NCBI RefSeq assembly: GCF_004364865.1 | Contig: NZ_SOAU01000001.1 | Coordinates: forward strand, 3,752,001-3,816,000 | Length of the DNA: 64,000 nucleotides | Reading direction: 5' to 3' | Source: Ilumatobacter fluminis | GTDB lineage: Bacteria > Actinomycetota > Acidimicrobiia > Acidimicrobiales > Ilumatobacteraceae | Part shown: piece after piece, positions 8,719 through 18,098 of the stretch | Numbering within the stretch: position 1 is the stretch's first letter | Layout of the letters: each line of letters opens with the position of its first letter | The notes under the pieces: generated by a model | What the model saw: only the letters and a program-made list of their open reading frames with translations | The model's database searches: none | Told to the model about the DNA's origin: nothing | Made by a program: the position numbers and the translations under genes

Positions 8719-9432
8719 TCAGGTGCGCTCGTACTTGTAGCCGAGACCGCGGATGGTCACGATCCGCGACGGGCTTCCCGGATCGGGTTCGACTTTCGAG
8801 CGGAGCCGCTTGATGTGCACATCGAGTGTCTTGGTGTCACCGACGTAGTCGGTGCCCCACACTCGATCGATCAGCGTTTCGCGGGTGAGGACCCGACCGG
8901 CGTTGGCCAGGAGCAGGTGCAACACCTCGAACTCCTTGAGCGGGAGGTTGATGTCGCTCCCGTCGACGGTCACGCGGTGCTCCTCGGGGTCGAGCGAGAC
9001 CTCACCGACACGGATCGCCGCATCGGCCACGGCGGGCCGTTCGATCTCGCCCGTGCCGTTCTCCATCGTGTTGCGGCGGAGCTGGGCGCGGATGCGTGCC
9101 ACCAACTCCCGGATCCGGTACGGCTTGGTCACGTAGTCGTCGGCGCCCACCTCGAGGCCGACCACGGTGTCGATCTCGCTCGACTTCGCCGTGACCATGA
9201 TGATCGGCACCGAACTCGTCTGGCGCAGCTGGCGGCACACGTCGATCCCCGACGCACGCGGCAGCATCACGTCGAGCAGCACCAGGTCGGGTTCGACCTG
9301 TTCGAAGCGGGTGATCGCCTCGATGCCGTCGGTGGCCACCTCGACGTGGAAGCCCTCGCGGGTCAGGCCGATCTGCAACGCGTCGACGAAGCTCGCCTCG
9401 TCCTCGACGACGAGAATGGTGGGACTGCTCAT
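8719..9432 (-). CDS. regX3: OmpR/PhoB-family response regulator (RegX3/PhoB-like)
   Basis: 237 residues. The receiver domain spans about 1-120, with the acidic pair E10-D11, the phospho-acceptor D54 in LVLLDVMLP, T/S in MVTAKSS and K in YVTKPY. The C-terminal winged helix (about 135-235) ends in the DNA-binding turn VRGLGYKYE; LKEFEVLHLLLANAGRVLTR is diagnostic of the OmpR class. It is the last gene of the pst-phoU-senX3-regX3 block and overlaps senX3 by ATGA, so it is co-transcribed with its sensor. In mycobacteria, RegX3 activates phosphate-starvation genes by binding PHO-type repeats, and such repeats are seen upstream of pstS here. It converges on the GNAT gene with no obvious terminator. 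Confidence 0.92.
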   Translation of the reverse strand: MSSPTILVVEDEASFVDALQIGLTREGFHVEVATDGIEAITRFEQVEPDLVLLDVMLPRASGIDVCRQLRQTSSVPIIMVTAKSSEIDTVVGLEVGADDYVTKPYRIRELVARIRAQLRRNTMENGTGEIERPAVADAAIRVGEVSLDPEEHRVTVDGSDINLPLKEFEVLHLLLANAGRVLTRETLIDRVWGTDYVGDTKTLDVHIKRLRSKVEPDPGSPSRIVTIRGLGYKYERT

Positions 9433-10637
9433 GCGATTCCTTGCTGTGGGTCGCCGCCCTGTTCGGGTGCGGCGGATGAGTCGAGTGATGCGTCGTACGA
9501 CGAGTCGGGAGTGGCTCGTTCGCCGGCGCGTCGGGCGGGCAGGCGCAACATGAAGGTGCTGCCCTCCCCCTCGACCGAGCGAACGGCGACGTCGCCCACG
9601 TGGTTCTGCGCCACGTGACGCACGATCGACAGGCCGAGACCGGTTCCGCCGGTCTCCCGGCTGCGCGCCTTGTCGACCCGATAGAAGCGTTCGAAGATGC
9701 GGTCGAGGTCGCGCTTGGGGATGCCGATGCCCTCGTCGGTCACGCCGAGCTCGACGATGCCTTCGTGGTACCGGGCACGGACCTGCACGAGCCCACCGGG
9801 TTCGCTGTACTTGACGCCGTTCTCGACGAGGTTGCCGAGCGCGCTGATCAGTTGTCGGCGGTCGCCGTGGACGACGATGTCGTCGAACTGATCCGCCGCC
9901 ATGAGGTTGGAGACGCCGACCTGACGCTGCTGGGCGAGTTCGGCGACTCGGGCCATCGCCTCGTTGATCACGTCCGGCAGGCGGATCGGTTCGATACTGC
10001 GTTCGCCGCCCAGCTCGATCCGCGACAGTTCGAGCAGGTCGTCGATCGTTCGCGACGCCCGCGCCGCCTCGCCTTGCATCCGTCCGACGACGCGTCGCAT
10101 CGTCTCGGGGTCGGTCTCGTCCTCGAGCGTCTCGGCCAGGACCGACAACGCGCCGACGGGAGTCTTCAGCTCGTGCGAGATGTTGGCGACGAAGTCGGTT
10201 CGCACCTGGTCGATCCGGCGCCGCTCGGAGATGTCGTCGATGAAGACGACCACGCCCCCGCTCGGGAGGCGGTGCGCGTCGACGTCGAGGACGACCTTCG
10301 GCGGACCGTACATCTCGAGGACATCGCTCGAATCACCCTTCTCGAGCGATTCGGCGACGTGACGTTCGATCGACTCGTCGACGAGAACGCCGACATGGGT
10401 GCCGGCCAACGCACGCGCCGCCTCGTTGCGCCAGACGAGCTGGCCGCGCTGGTCGCTGACGACCACGCCGACGTGGTGTTGTGCGACCAGTTCGTACCGG
10501 TCGGTCGTGCGGGGCGACGCATCCGTCGGTGGCTCGGCAGCGGCGATCGTCACCGGTTCGTGGCCCGACGATCGGGCGATCCACCAGCCGGCAGCGAAGG
10601 CCAGACCTGCCCCGGCGAGCAGCAGGAGCAGGTCCAC
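9429..10637 (-). CDS. senX3: Phosphate-sensing histidine kinase (SenX3/PhoR-like)
   Basis: 402 residues. A single N-terminal hydrophobic helix (VDLLLLLAGAGLAFAAGWWI) is followed by a PAS-like region (about 55-165), the HisKA dimerisation helix with phospho-His in FVANISHELKTPVGAL, and an HATPase domain with the N box (NLVENGVKYSEPGG), the G1 box (DEGIGIP) and the G2 box (GGTGLGLSIVRHVA). Mycobacterial SenX3 has two N-terminal helices; here only one is visible. The GTG at 10637 is chosen because it is 2 nt after the phoU stop and begins the membrane helix; a longer frame overlaps phoU. It has no extracellular sensory domain, consistent with sensing through PstSCAB and PhoU. Confidence 0.9.
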   Translation of the reverse strand: MDLLLLLAGAGLAFAAGWWIARSSGHEPVTIAAAEPPTDASPRTTDRYELVAQHHVGVVVSDQRGQLVWRNEAARALAGTHVGVLVDESIERHVAESLEKGDSSDVLEMYGPPKVVLDVDAHRLPSGGVVVFIDDISERRRIDQVRTDFVANISHELKTPVGALSVLAETLEDETDPETMRRVVGRMQGEAARASRTIDDLLELSRIELGGERSIEPIRLPDVINEAMARVAELAQQRQVGVSNLMAADQFDDIVVHGDRRQLISALGNLVENGVKYSEPGGLVQVRARYHEGIVELGVTDEGIGIPKRDLDRIFERFYRVDKARSRETGGTGLGLSIVRHVAQNHVGDVAVRSVEGEGSTFMLRLPARRAGERATPDSSYDASLDSSAAPEQGGDPQQGIA

Positions 10638-10639
10638 GG

Positions 10640-11362
10640 TCAGTCCTCGGCGGGCTCCGCATCCGCAACGTTGCTGTTGTCGTTGCGGATCGCGTCGTGT
10701 TCCGGCAGCCAACCGGTGGTGATGTAGAGCACGCGGTGGCTGATGTTGACGGCGTGATCACCGAGGCGCTCGTAGAAGCGGGCGACGACGGCGAGCTGGA
10801 CGGCGACCTGGAGGTCGACGGTGCCGCTCGCGTGACTCTCGAAGATCTGGGCGATGAACTGGCGGTGGAGGTCGTCGAGATAGTCGTCCATGTCGCGCAG
10901 CGCTGCGGCCCGCACCGGGTCGTTCGCGACGTAGGCCTCGATGACTTCCTTGTACTCCGAGGTCGCCTGATCGGCCATGCGGCGGATCGCGCCGCGCAGC
11001 TTCGGATCGAGCTCGTGGCCGTAGATCCGGCGAGCGGCCTTGCAGATGTTGCAGCACAGGTCGGCCGAACGCTCGATCTCGGGCGCGAGCTTGAGGATCG
11101 ACGCGACCTGGCGGAGGTCGGCCGCCACCGGCGCCTGGAGCGCCAGCGTCGTGAGCGCACGCTCTTCGACGTCGATGCAGCGGGCATCGATCGCGGCATC
11201 GCCGCGGAGCACGTACTCGGCGCCCTCCAGATCTTGTTCGAGGAGGATGTCGGTGACGCGCGGGATCAGTTCGACCACGGTCGCGCCGAGGCGTGCGATC
11301 TGGTTGCGGAGGTCGTCGAGTTCCTCGTGGAACCCGGTGCGGAGGTCTTGCTGCTCGGTCAT
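10640..11362 (-). CDS. phoU: Phosphate transport regulator PhoU
   Basis: 240 residues, the usual length. Two three-helix repeats are seen, each with the E/D-containing metal-binding motif: VASILKLAPEIERSADLCCN in the first and VVARFYERLGDHAVNISHRV in the second. PhoU connects the PstSCAB transporter to the histidine kinase and keeps the response regulator inactive when phosphate is plentiful. The start is the ATG that shares one base with the pstB stop (TGATG). The protein ends in an acidic tail (NVADAEPAED) that is not needed for the fold. Position between pstB and senX3 is as expected for actinobacterial and proteobacterial pho loci. Confidence 0.93.
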   Translation of the reverse strand: MTEQQDLRTGFHEELDDLRNQIARLGATVVELIPRVTDILLEQDLEGAEYVLRGDAAIDARCIDVEERALTTLALQAPVAADLRQVASILKLAPEIERSADLCCNICKAARRIYGHELDPKLRGAIRRMADQATSEYKEVIEAYVANDPVRAAALRDMDDYLDDLHRQFIAQIFESHASGTVDLQVAVQLAVVARFYERLGDHAVNISHRVLYITTGWLPEHDAIRNDNSNVADAEPAED

Positions 11363-12243
11363 CAGCCGAACCGTCCGGTGACGTAGTCCTGCGTGGCCTG
11401 CTGGCTCGGGTTCGAGAAGATCTTCGACGTGTCGTCGATCTCGACGAGGCGTCCGGGCTTGCCGGTGCCCTCGATGTTGAAGAAGCCGGTGCGCTCGCTG
11501 ACGCGGGCGGCCTGCTGCATGTTGTGGGTCACGATCACGATCGTGAAACGCTCCCGCAGTTCGAGCATCAGCTGCTCGATCGCGAGCGTCGAGATCGGGT
11601 CGAGCGCCGAACACGGCTCGTCCATCAGCAACACGTCGGGCTCGACGGCCGTTGCCCGGGCGATGCAGAGGCGCTGCTGCTGGCCACCGGACAGACCTGA
11701 ACCGGGCTTGTCGAGTCGGTCCTTGACCTCTTCCCACAGGTTGGCGCCGCGCAGCGATCGCTCGACGACCTCGTCGGTCTCGCCCTTGCGCAGCCGCTTC
11801 GAGTTGAGCTTCATGCCGGCGATGACGTTGTCGTAGATCGACATGGTCGGGAACGGGTTCGGCCGCTGGAACACCATGCCGACCTTGCGGCGCACCGCGA
11901 CGGGGTCGACCCCGGGCCCGTAGAGATCTTCGCCGTTCAACATGACGTGCCCCTGGACGTAGGCGCCGTCGATGACCTCGTGCATGCGGTTGAGCGACCG
12001 GAGGAACGTCGACTTGCCACAACCCGACGGCCCGATCAGCGCCGTGATCGAGCGGGCTTCGATCTCCATCGAGACGTCCGCGACGGCCCGGAAGTCGCCG
12101 TAGAAGATGTTGAGGTCGCTGACCTCGATGCGGTGGTCGACGGCACCGGCGGCGGCGTTCGGCGCTGCTGCCGGCGCGGCGGCGGTGGTGTTGGGCTCCA
12201 CGCTCACTTGGTGCCTTTCGGTGGTCGGTCGGTCGATACTCAT
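11362..12243 (-). CDS. pstB: Phosphate ABC transporter ATP-binding protein PstB
   Basis: 293 residues. Walker A is GPSGCGKST, the Q-loop lies in [12 protein letters not shown], the signature is [14 protein letters not shown] and Walker B is [13 protein letters not shown]. The family core (about 250 residues) starts at [16 protein letters not shown]. It is preceded here by an Ala/Pro-rich extension of about 40 residues, so a start at the inner GTG (VSVEPN) is also possible. The ATG at 12243 overlaps the pstA stop by ATGA, which supports the longer version. PstB powers phosphate import by PstCA. Confidence 0.95.
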   Translation of the reverse strand: MSIDRPTTERHQVSVEPNTTAAAPAAAPNAAAGAVDHRIEVSDLNIFYGDFRAVADVSMEIEARSITALIGPSGCGKSTFLRSLNRMHEVIDGAYVQGHVMLNGEDLYGPGVDPVAVRRKVGMVFQRPNPFPTMSIYDNVIAGMKLNSKRLRKGETDEVVERSLRGANLWEEVKDRLDKPGSGLSGGQQQRLCIARATAVEPDVLLMDEPCSALDPISTLAIEQLMLELRERFTIVIVTHNMQQAARVSERTGFFNIEGTGKPGRLVEIDDTSKIFSNPSQQATQDYVTGRFG

Positions 12244-13349
12244 CGCAGCCCCTTCGGCTTCAGGATCTTGGCGAGGACTCGGGCGATCGTGAACAGGATC
12301 GCCACGATGATGACGAGGGTGAGGGCTGCCGCCCACGCTCGGTCTTGCCCCGCTTCGGGGGGAACGCCGGGCTGGACGTATTGGTAATAGGTGTAGACGG
12401 GCAGGGTCGTCATGCGCCCGTCGAACGGATTGTAATTCGTGTCCTGCGCCAGGCCGACGGTGACGAGCAGTGGTGCGGTCTCGCCGATGACGCGGGCGAC
12501 GGCGAGTGTGATGCCGGTCAGGATGCCGGCGATGGCGGTCGGGATGACCACTTTCACGATGGTCTTCCACTTCGGGACGCCGAGCGCGTACGAGGCCTCG
12601 CGCAACTCGTTCGGGACGAGCCGCAACATCTCCTCCGACGATCGGACGACGACGGGGGTCATGAGGACCGTCAGTGCCACGGCGCCGGCGAGGCCGGTAC
12701 GAGTGCCGGGCCCGAAGAACAACACGAAGAGTGCGTAGGCGAACAGGCCGGCGACGATCGATGGGATGCCGGTCATCACGTCGACCATCGACGTGATGGC
12801 GCGAGCGAGCTTGCCGCGGCCGTACTCGACCAGGTAGATCGCCGTGAACAGGCCGAACGGCACCGAGAAGGCCGTGGCGAGTCCGGTGACGATCAGGGTG
12901 CCGACGATGGCGTGGTAGGCGCCGCCGACGGCTCCGCCCTGGCTCTGTGATGCCATGTCCTCCGGCGTGAGGCGCATCGTCTCGGTGAAGAACGTCGAAT
13001 CGAACCGCGCCGACCCTCGCTCGACGACGGTCCAGATGACCGACACCAGCGGGAGCAGGACGATGAGGAAGGCGCACGTGACCGACGCAGCGACGACTCG
13101 GTCGACCGCTTTGCGTCCGCCTTCGACGAAGCGGGAGATCACGTAGGTGGCGACGATGTAGGCGAGGACCGAGACGATGATCCATCGGGCCCAGTTGACC
13201 GCACCCGAGGGGATCCAGGTGGCCGCACCCACGACGACCGAACCGAGGGCGATCAGGCCGATGTGGATCGGCGACAGCTGACCGCTCGTCAGGTCACCCT
13301 TGATCGGCGACGGGGTCGGGGTGCTCGTCGATGTGGAGGTGGCGCTCAT
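12240..13349 (-). CDS. pstA: Phosphate ABC transporter permease PstA
   Basis: 369 residues. It has the MetI-like permease domain, and its EAA loop reads [22 protein letters not shown], with IGETAPLL in the following helix. The N-terminus is Thr/Ser/Pro-rich and cytoplasmic, then two extra hydrophobic segments precede the conserved permease (about residue 130 on), making the protein longer than the typical 280-300 residues. It couples to pstC and pstB by ATGA overlaps at both ends. It forms the membrane channel with PstC. Confidence 0.93.
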   Translation of the reverse strand: MSATSTSTSTPTPSPIKGDLTSGQLSPIHIGLIALGSVVVGAATWIPSGAVNWARWIIVSVLAYIVATYVISRFVEGGRKAVDRVVAASVTCAFLIVLLPLVSVIWTVVERGSARFDSTFFTETMRLTPEDMASQSQGGAVGGAYHAIVGTLIVTGLATAFSVPFGLFTAIYLVEYGRGKLARAITSMVDVMTGIPSIVAGLFAYALFVLFFGPGTRTGLAGAVALTVLMTPVVVRSSEEMLRLVPNELREASYALGVPKWKTIVKVVIPTAIAGILTGITLAVARVIGETAPLLVTVGLAQDTNYNPFDGRMTTLPVYTYYQYVQPGVPPEAGQDRAWAAALTLVIIVAILFTIARVLAKILKPKGLR

Positions 13350-14314
13350 CCGTCGGCTCCGGAGAATCCGGCGCTCGCGATCTTGCGGGCGAGCGCATTG
13401 ACGAGGAAGGTGATGCCGAACAGCACCAGGCCGGTGGCGATCAGGCGGTTGACCTCGAGCCCGGACGACTCGGGGAACGACAGTGCGATGTTCGCGGCAA
13501 TCGTGTTGGAGTTCTGGTTGCTGATGAGATCCCAGAAGTAGTCGATCGATCCGGACAGGATGATCGCGACCGCCATCGTCTCGCCGAGCGCTCGGCCGAG
13601 CCCGAGCATCGCGCCGGAGATCACGCCGGAACGACCGTACGGGAGGACGGACTGCCGGATCATCTCCCACTTCGTCGCGCCGAGGGCGAGCGACGCCTCC
13701 TCGTGGAGGCGTGGTGTCTGCAGGAACACCTCACGCGAGATCGCGGTGATGATCGGCAGGATCATGACCGCCAGGACGATGCCGGCCGTCAGCATCGTGC
13801 GGCCGGAGGTCGACGCCGGCCCGGCGAACAACGGGATGAATCCGAGGTTGTCCTCGAGCCAGGGGTACACCGAGCGGGCGAGGATCGGCGCCAGGACCGA
13901 GATGCCCCAGATGCCGAACACCACGCTCGGGATCGCGGCGAGCAGATCGACGAAGTAGCCGAGGGTCTGTGCGAGGCGCTTGGGTGCGTAGTGGCTGATG
14001 AACAGTGCAACGGCGACCGCCATCGGCGTCGCCACGACCAGTGCGATCACCGCAGCGAGGATCGTGCCGAAGATCAGCGGGCCGACGTAGCCGAGGAACG
14101 TGTCGGGGCCCGAGATCTCACTCAGGTCGTTGGTGAAGGTCGGCCAGGCCTCGGCGATCAGGAAGATCGCAACGGCGGCGAGGGTGACGAGGATCAGGAT
14201 CCCCGCCCCCTTGGCCAGGCCGCCGAAGACCTTGTCGCCGACCTTGCTGACTTTCTCGGCCGGCGCCCCGGGGGGTGTGGCGCCTGCCGTGTCGGTTGGA
14301 TCCGTGATCGTCAC
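13346..14314 (-). CDS. pstC: Phosphate ABC transporter permease PstC
   Basis: 322 residues. About six hydrophobic helices are seen, with the PstC signature YFVDLLAAIPSVVFGIWG and the EAA loop LHEEASLALGATKWEMIRQSV, then GRALGETMAVAIILSG. The start ATG at 14314 lies 131 bp downstream of the pstS stop, and this gap contains a very strong hairpin (14383-14422). PstC expression may therefore be lower than PstS. It overlaps pstA by ATGA. Confidence 0.95.
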   Translation of the reverse strand: MTITDPTDTAGATPPGAPAEKVSKVGDKVFGGLAKGAGILILVTLAAVAIFLIAEAWPTFTNDLSEISGPDTFLGYVGPLIFGTILAAVIALVVATPMAVAVALFISHYAPKRLAQTLGYFVDLLAAIPSVVFGIWGISVLAPILARSVYPWLEDNLGFIPLFAGPASTSGRTMLTAGIVLAVMILPIITAISREVFLQTPRLHEEASLALGATKWEMIRQSVLPYGRSGVISGAMLGLGRALGETMAVAIILSGSIDYFWDLISNQNSNTIAANIALSFPESSGLEVNRLIATGLVLFGITFLVNALARKIASAGFSGADG

Positions 14315-14382
14315 GTTGCGGTTCTCCGGAACGTCGAGGTTCGGGCCGCGCTGACCCGAGAGCGGAAGAGGGAACGAATGAG

Positions 14383-14422
14383 GACCGAGGTGACCCCGAC
14401 TGAATTCGGGGTCACCTCGGTC
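14383..14422 (-). terminator. Perfect 17-bp hairpin between pstS and pstC (attenuator or mRNA stabiliser)
   Basis: The arms (14383-14399 and 14406-14422) pair without mismatch around a 6-nt loop; the outer arm reads GACCGAGGTGACCCCGA. On the minus strand it starts 23 nt after the pstS stop and is followed by a pyrimidine-rich but not T-rich tract. This fits partial termination or 3'-end protection of the pstS message. Confidence 0.75.
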
Positions 14423-14445
14423 TGACTCATGTCGACGCTAGTCGA

Positions 14446-15696
14446 TCAGCCGGCGACCGAAATCTGGGCGATCGAGTTGGCGATCTCGGCCTGGACCTCG
14501 GGCGAGATCGGAGCCGAACCGGCCGAGGCGGCCGAGGCGGCCTGACCCTCATCGGAACCGACGTACGTCATGAACGCCTTGACGAGATCGACCGTCTCCT
14601 GGTCGTCGTACTGGAGGCAGACGATGTGGTACGAGACGAGCGCGATCGGGTAGGTATCGGCCGACTCGGGGTTGCGGTTGACCTCGATGGCGAAGTCGAA
14701 CTCGCTCTGGCCACCGGTGCGCTCCGAGGCGTCGACGATGCGACCTGCGGCCTCGGGCGAGAACTCGACGAACTCACCGGCGACGCCGACGGCGGCGGCG
14801 GGGAGGTCACCGATCTGGCTGGCGTCGGCGTAGCCGATCGAACCTTCACCGGCGTTGACCGCAGCGACGACGCCGCTGGTCTGCGGGGCGCCTTCGCCGC
14901 CACCCGGGCCGTCGGTGTCCCACGGCTCGATGGGGCCGTACGTCCAGATGTCCGGAGCGGTCTGGGCCATGTAGTCGGTGAAGTTCTCGGTCGTGCCCGA
15001 GTCGTCGGAGCGGTGGACCGGGTTGATCGTCAGGTCGGGGAACTCGATGTCGGGGTTCACCTCGGCGATCGCCGGGTCGTTCCAGTTGGTGATCTCGTTG
15101 GCGAAGATGCCGGCGATCAACTCGGGGGTCAGGTTGAGGGTCGAACCCTCGATCGACGGCAGGTTGTACGGCAGGGCGATCGGCGAGATGTAGTGCGGCA
15201 GGTTGATCGCACCCTGGTCACCGGCGCAGCGGTCGATCGACGCCTCGTACTCCTCGTCTTTCAGCGCGGCGTCGGAGCCGGCGAAGTCGGAGCCACCGGA
15301 CAGGAAGGTCTCGCGACCGCCGCCCGAGCCGATCGGGTCGTACTCGACCGTGGCGCTGGTGGCGACGGCCTGGAAGCCGGCCTGCCATCCCTGCATCGCA
15401 GCGGCCTGCGACGACGCACCGGCGCCGATGAGGGTGCCGGAGACGGCCTCGTAGTCGACCTCGGCCATGTCGCCGCCCATGTCGTCGGCCATCGTGGTCT
15501 CGGACGCCATGTCGTCCTCGTCCATGTCCTCGTCCATGTCGTCGGCGGGCTCCTCGGCGGGCTCGTCGGCCTCGGCGGGTTCCTCGGCCTCGGCCTCGGT
15601 CGTGGTCGTGTCGTCATCGTCGTCGTCGCCGCACGCGGCGAGCGCGAGCGAGGCGACGAGGGCGGTGGCGGCGAACCGCTTGGTGGAAAGTTTCAC
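14446..15696 (-). CDS. pstS: Phosphate-binding lipoprotein PstS
   Basis: 416 residues. The GTG at 15696 gives a lipoprotein signal (KLSTKRFAATALVASLALAAC, lipobox LAAC) and has a purine-rich GGAGA 8 nt upstream. A long Asp/Glu/Thr/Met-rich linker (about residues 25-85) separates the lipid anchor from the binding domain. That domain starts GTLIGAGASSQAAAMQGW and contains the phosphate-binding motifs IGSGGGRETFLSGGSDFAGSD and RSDDSGTTENFTDYM. It captures phosphate outside the cell and delivers it to PstCA. An ORF with 20 extra N-terminal residues exists but would spoil the signal peptide. Transcription is probably induced by phosphate limitation through the PHO repeats just upstream. Confidence 0.95.
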   Translation of the reverse strand: MKLSTKRFAATALVASLALAACGDDDDDDTTTTEAEAEEPAEADEPAEEPADDMDEDMDEDDMASETTMADDMGGDMAEVDYEAVSGTLIGAGASSQAAAMQGWQAGFQAVATSATVEYDPIGSGGGRETFLSGGSDFAGSDAALKDEEYEASIDRCAGDQGAINLPHYISPIALPYNLPSIEGSTLNLTPELIAGIFANEITNWNDPAIAEVNPDIEFPDLTINPVHRSDDSGTTENFTDYMAQTAPDIWTYGPIEPWDTDGPGGGEGAPQTSGVVAAVNAGEGSIGYADASQIGDLPAAAVGVAGEFVEFSPEAAGRIVDASERTGGQSEFDFAIEVNRNPESADTYPIALVSYHIVCLQYDDQETVDLVKAFMTYVGSDEGQAASAASAGSAPISPEVQAEIANSIAQISVAG

Positions 15697-15754
15697 GCTG
15701 ATGTCTCCATCTCGGGGTTGTTCGGGGGCGGAGCTCGAACCGCTCCGGGAGGGC

Positions 15755-15818
15755 ACGCTAAGGACCGCAGGTGAACGGCGCCCGGGGGCTTCGGTGAACG
15801 AACACTGAACAGTTGAAC
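15755..15818 (-). promoter_or_regulatory. pstS promoter with PHO-box-like direct repeats
   Basis: On the minus strand two adjacent 11-mers, GTTCAGTGTTC and GTTCACCGAAG (15800-15810 and 15789-15799), are followed by GTTCACCTGCG at 15766-15776. The last matches the Streptomyces PhoP/RegX3-type consensus G(G/T)TCAYYYR(G/C)G. A TAGCGT -10 hexamer follows at 15755-15760, so the repeats cover the -35 region, as expected for an activator. A further GTTCACCTGAG on the plus strand (15857-15867) lies just upstream. Confidence 0.7.
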
Positions 15819-15977
15819 GACGTCATCGACGGCCGACCTGGGGTTGTTCAGACGGCGTTCACCTGAGGGTTACCGGACGCGCGTGTTCGTGCCGCTGGGC
15901 ACATGAACATGAACGGAGCGTGGGCACCCGAACGACGCCTCGCAGCGAGCGATTTCGCAGTTCTGGGGGCCGACGTG

Positions 15978-18092
15978 TCAGCGACGAACCTGGAGCTGGC
16001 GCTCGGAGGTCCAGCGGTACATCAGCTCTTGCGCGTCGGGCTCGAACACGTCGGTGCGACCACGACGAATCCAGGTGTCGTCGGGTTGCAACTCCCACCG
16101 GATGATGTCGTCGCGGAGGTCGAGCTCGAGCACCTTGTCGAGCCACTCGCGGTGCTTCGGATGCTCGATCGGCACCAACACCTCGACGCGACGGTCGAGG
16201 TTGCGCGGCATCAGGTCGGCCGATCCCATCAGGTGGAGCGGCTGATCACGCTCGTCGCCGTGGCCGAACACGTAGATGCGGCTGTGTTCCAGGTACCGGC
16301 CGAGGATGCTGCGCACGGCGATGTTCTCGCTCAGGCCGGGCACACCCGCCCGCACGGTGCAGATCCCGCGCACGATGCCGTCGATCTGTACACCTGCCGC
16401 GCTCGCCCGGTAGAGGGCGTCGACGACGACCGGATCGGCGATCGAGTTGCACTTCAGGACGATTCGTCCCTCGCTCCCGAACGACGCCTCGTGCTCGATG
16501 AGGTCGAGCAACTGGCGCTTCAGGTCGCGCGGCGCCACGAGCAGGGTGCGGTACTCCTCGCTCTTGCTGAACCCGGTGAGATGGTTGAACAGCTGGGTGG
16601 CGTCGGCACCGACCTTGGTGTCGCAGGTGAACAGGCCGAGGTCTTCGTAAAGCCGAGCCGTCTTCGAGTTGTAGTTGCCGGTGCCGATGTGGCAGTAGCG
16701 CCGGAGCTGGTCGCCGTCGTCGCGGACGACGAGGACGACCTTGGAGTGCGTCTTCAGTCCGACCATGCCGTACACCACGTGGACGCCGGCGCGTTCGAGC
16801 TGCTTGGCCCACTGCACGTTGTTCGCCTCGTCGAACCGGGCCTTGAGCTCGACCAGCACGGCGACCTGCTTGCCGAGTTCGGCGGCCTTCATGAGGCTCC
16901 GGATGATCGGGCTGTCGCCTCCGGCGCGGTACAGCGTCATCTTGATCGACTGGACCCGCGGGTCGCTGGCCGCCTGCTCGAGGAACACCTCGACGCTCGA
17001 CTGGAAGCTCTCGTACGGGTGGTGGACCAGGATCGCCCGGTCGCGCATGACCGAGAAGATCGAACGTTCCGACTCCTCGGCGAGGAACAGACGGCCGGCG
17101 GTCAGCGGCGGCCACGCACGATCCTTGAGTTCGGGCCGGTCGAGGCCCTGCAACCCGAACAGGGTGGTCAGGTCGATGAGGGTGCGATGTCGGGTGACGT
17201 TGCGATGGTCGATCTCGAGCTCGCGCGTGAGGACGTCGAGCATCTCGTCACCGATCGAGTCGGCGACCTCGAGCCGGATCGCCTTGTTGAAGCGTCGCTT
17301 GCGGAGTTCGAGCTCGACCGCCTCGAGCAGGTCGTCGGCCTCTTCTTCTTCGAGGGTGAGGTCGGCGTTGCGGGTGACCCGGAAGATCGCCCACTCCTCG
17401 ACCACCATGCCGACGAACAGCTTGTGGAGGTGTGCAGCGACCACATGACTCGACGGCACGAACCGGCCCTCGTCGAGCTGGATCAGCCGGGGGAACACCG
17501 TCGGGACCTTGAGGCGGACGAACCGCCGTTCGGCGGTCTCGGGGTCGGCGACGTGAGCGGCGATCGAGATCGCGAGGTTCGAGATGTACGGGAACGGGTG
17601 CCCGGGGTCGACGGCGAGCGGTGTGAGCACCGGATAGATGCGCTCGTCGAAGTACTGCTCCAGGTACGCGTGGTCGTCGGCGGTCCACTCGTGCATCGAC
17701 AGGATGGAGATGCCGGCCTCGGCGAGCTCGGGCACGAGCTGGTCGAGGAAGATCGATTCCTGCCTCGCCACCATCTCGGGCACCCGTTCGCTGATCTCGG
17801 TCAGCTGCTGGAGCGGTGTGCGGCCGTCGGCGGTCGGGCGGTCGATACCGGCCGCGACCTGATCGCGCAGGGCCGCGACCCGAACCTGGAAGAACTCGTC
17901 GAGGTTGCTCGAGAAGATCGCACAGAACTTCGCTCGTTCGAGCAACGGGATGCCCGGCTCGGTCGCGAGGTCGAGGACGCGCGAGTTGAAGTCGAGCCAG
18001 CTGAGTTCGCGGTTCAGGTACCGATGGACCTCGTCAGGGCTCACGCCCGACGGGTCGTCGGTCGCCTCGGACGCCCCCACGGTCGAGGTCAC
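15978..18092 (-). CDS. ppk: Polyphosphate kinase 1 (PPK1)
   Basis: 704 residues, full family length. The N-terminal domain opens with RYLNRELSWLDFNSRVLDLA. The catalytic core has SIKMTLYRAGGDS, VGLKTHSKVVLVV (the phosphorylated His) and CHIGTGNYNSKTARLYEDL, and the C-terminal domain has SRIYVFGHGDERD with the second active-site His. It makes polyphosphate reversibly from ATP. The GTG start at 18092 follows the stop of the 93-residue gene by 6 nt, so the two form an operon. Its 3' end lies about 280 bp upstream of the pstS start with no clear terminator, so read-through into the phosphate operon is possible. Location beside pst fits polyphosphate storage being tied to phosphate supply. Confidence 0.95.
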   Translation of the reverse strand: MTSTVGASEATDDPSGVSPDEVHRYLNRELSWLDFNSRVLDLATEPGIPLLERAKFCAIFSSNLDEFFQVRVAALRDQVAAGIDRPTADGRTPLQQLTEISERVPEMVARQESIFLDQLVPELAEAGISILSMHEWTADDHAYLEQYFDERIYPVLTPLAVDPGHPFPYISNLAISIAAHVADPETAERRFVRLKVPTVFPRLIQLDEGRFVPSSHVVAAHLHKLFVGMVVEEWAIFRVTRNADLTLEEEEADDLLEAVELELRKRRFNKAIRLEVADSIGDEMLDVLTRELEIDHRNVTRHRTLIDLTTLFGLQGLDRPELKDRAWPPLTAGRLFLAEESERSIFSVMRDRAILVHHPYESFQSSVEVFLEQAASDPRVQSIKMTLYRAGGDSPIIRSLMKAAELGKQVAVLVELKARFDEANNVQWAKQLERAGVHVVYGMVGLKTHSKVVLVVRDDGDQLRRYCHIGTGNYNSKTARLYEDLGLFTCDTKVGADATQLFNHLTGFSKSEEYRTLLVAPRDLKRQLLDLIEHEASFGSEGRIVLKCNSIADPVVVDALYRASAAGVQIDGIVRGICTVRAGVPGLSENIAVRSILGRYLEHSRIYVFGHGDERDQPLHLMGSADLMPRNLDRRVEVLVPIEHPKHREWLDKVLELDLRDDIIRWELQPDDTWIRRGRTDVFEPDAQELMYRWTSERQLQVRR

Positions 18093-18098
18093 GAGGGA

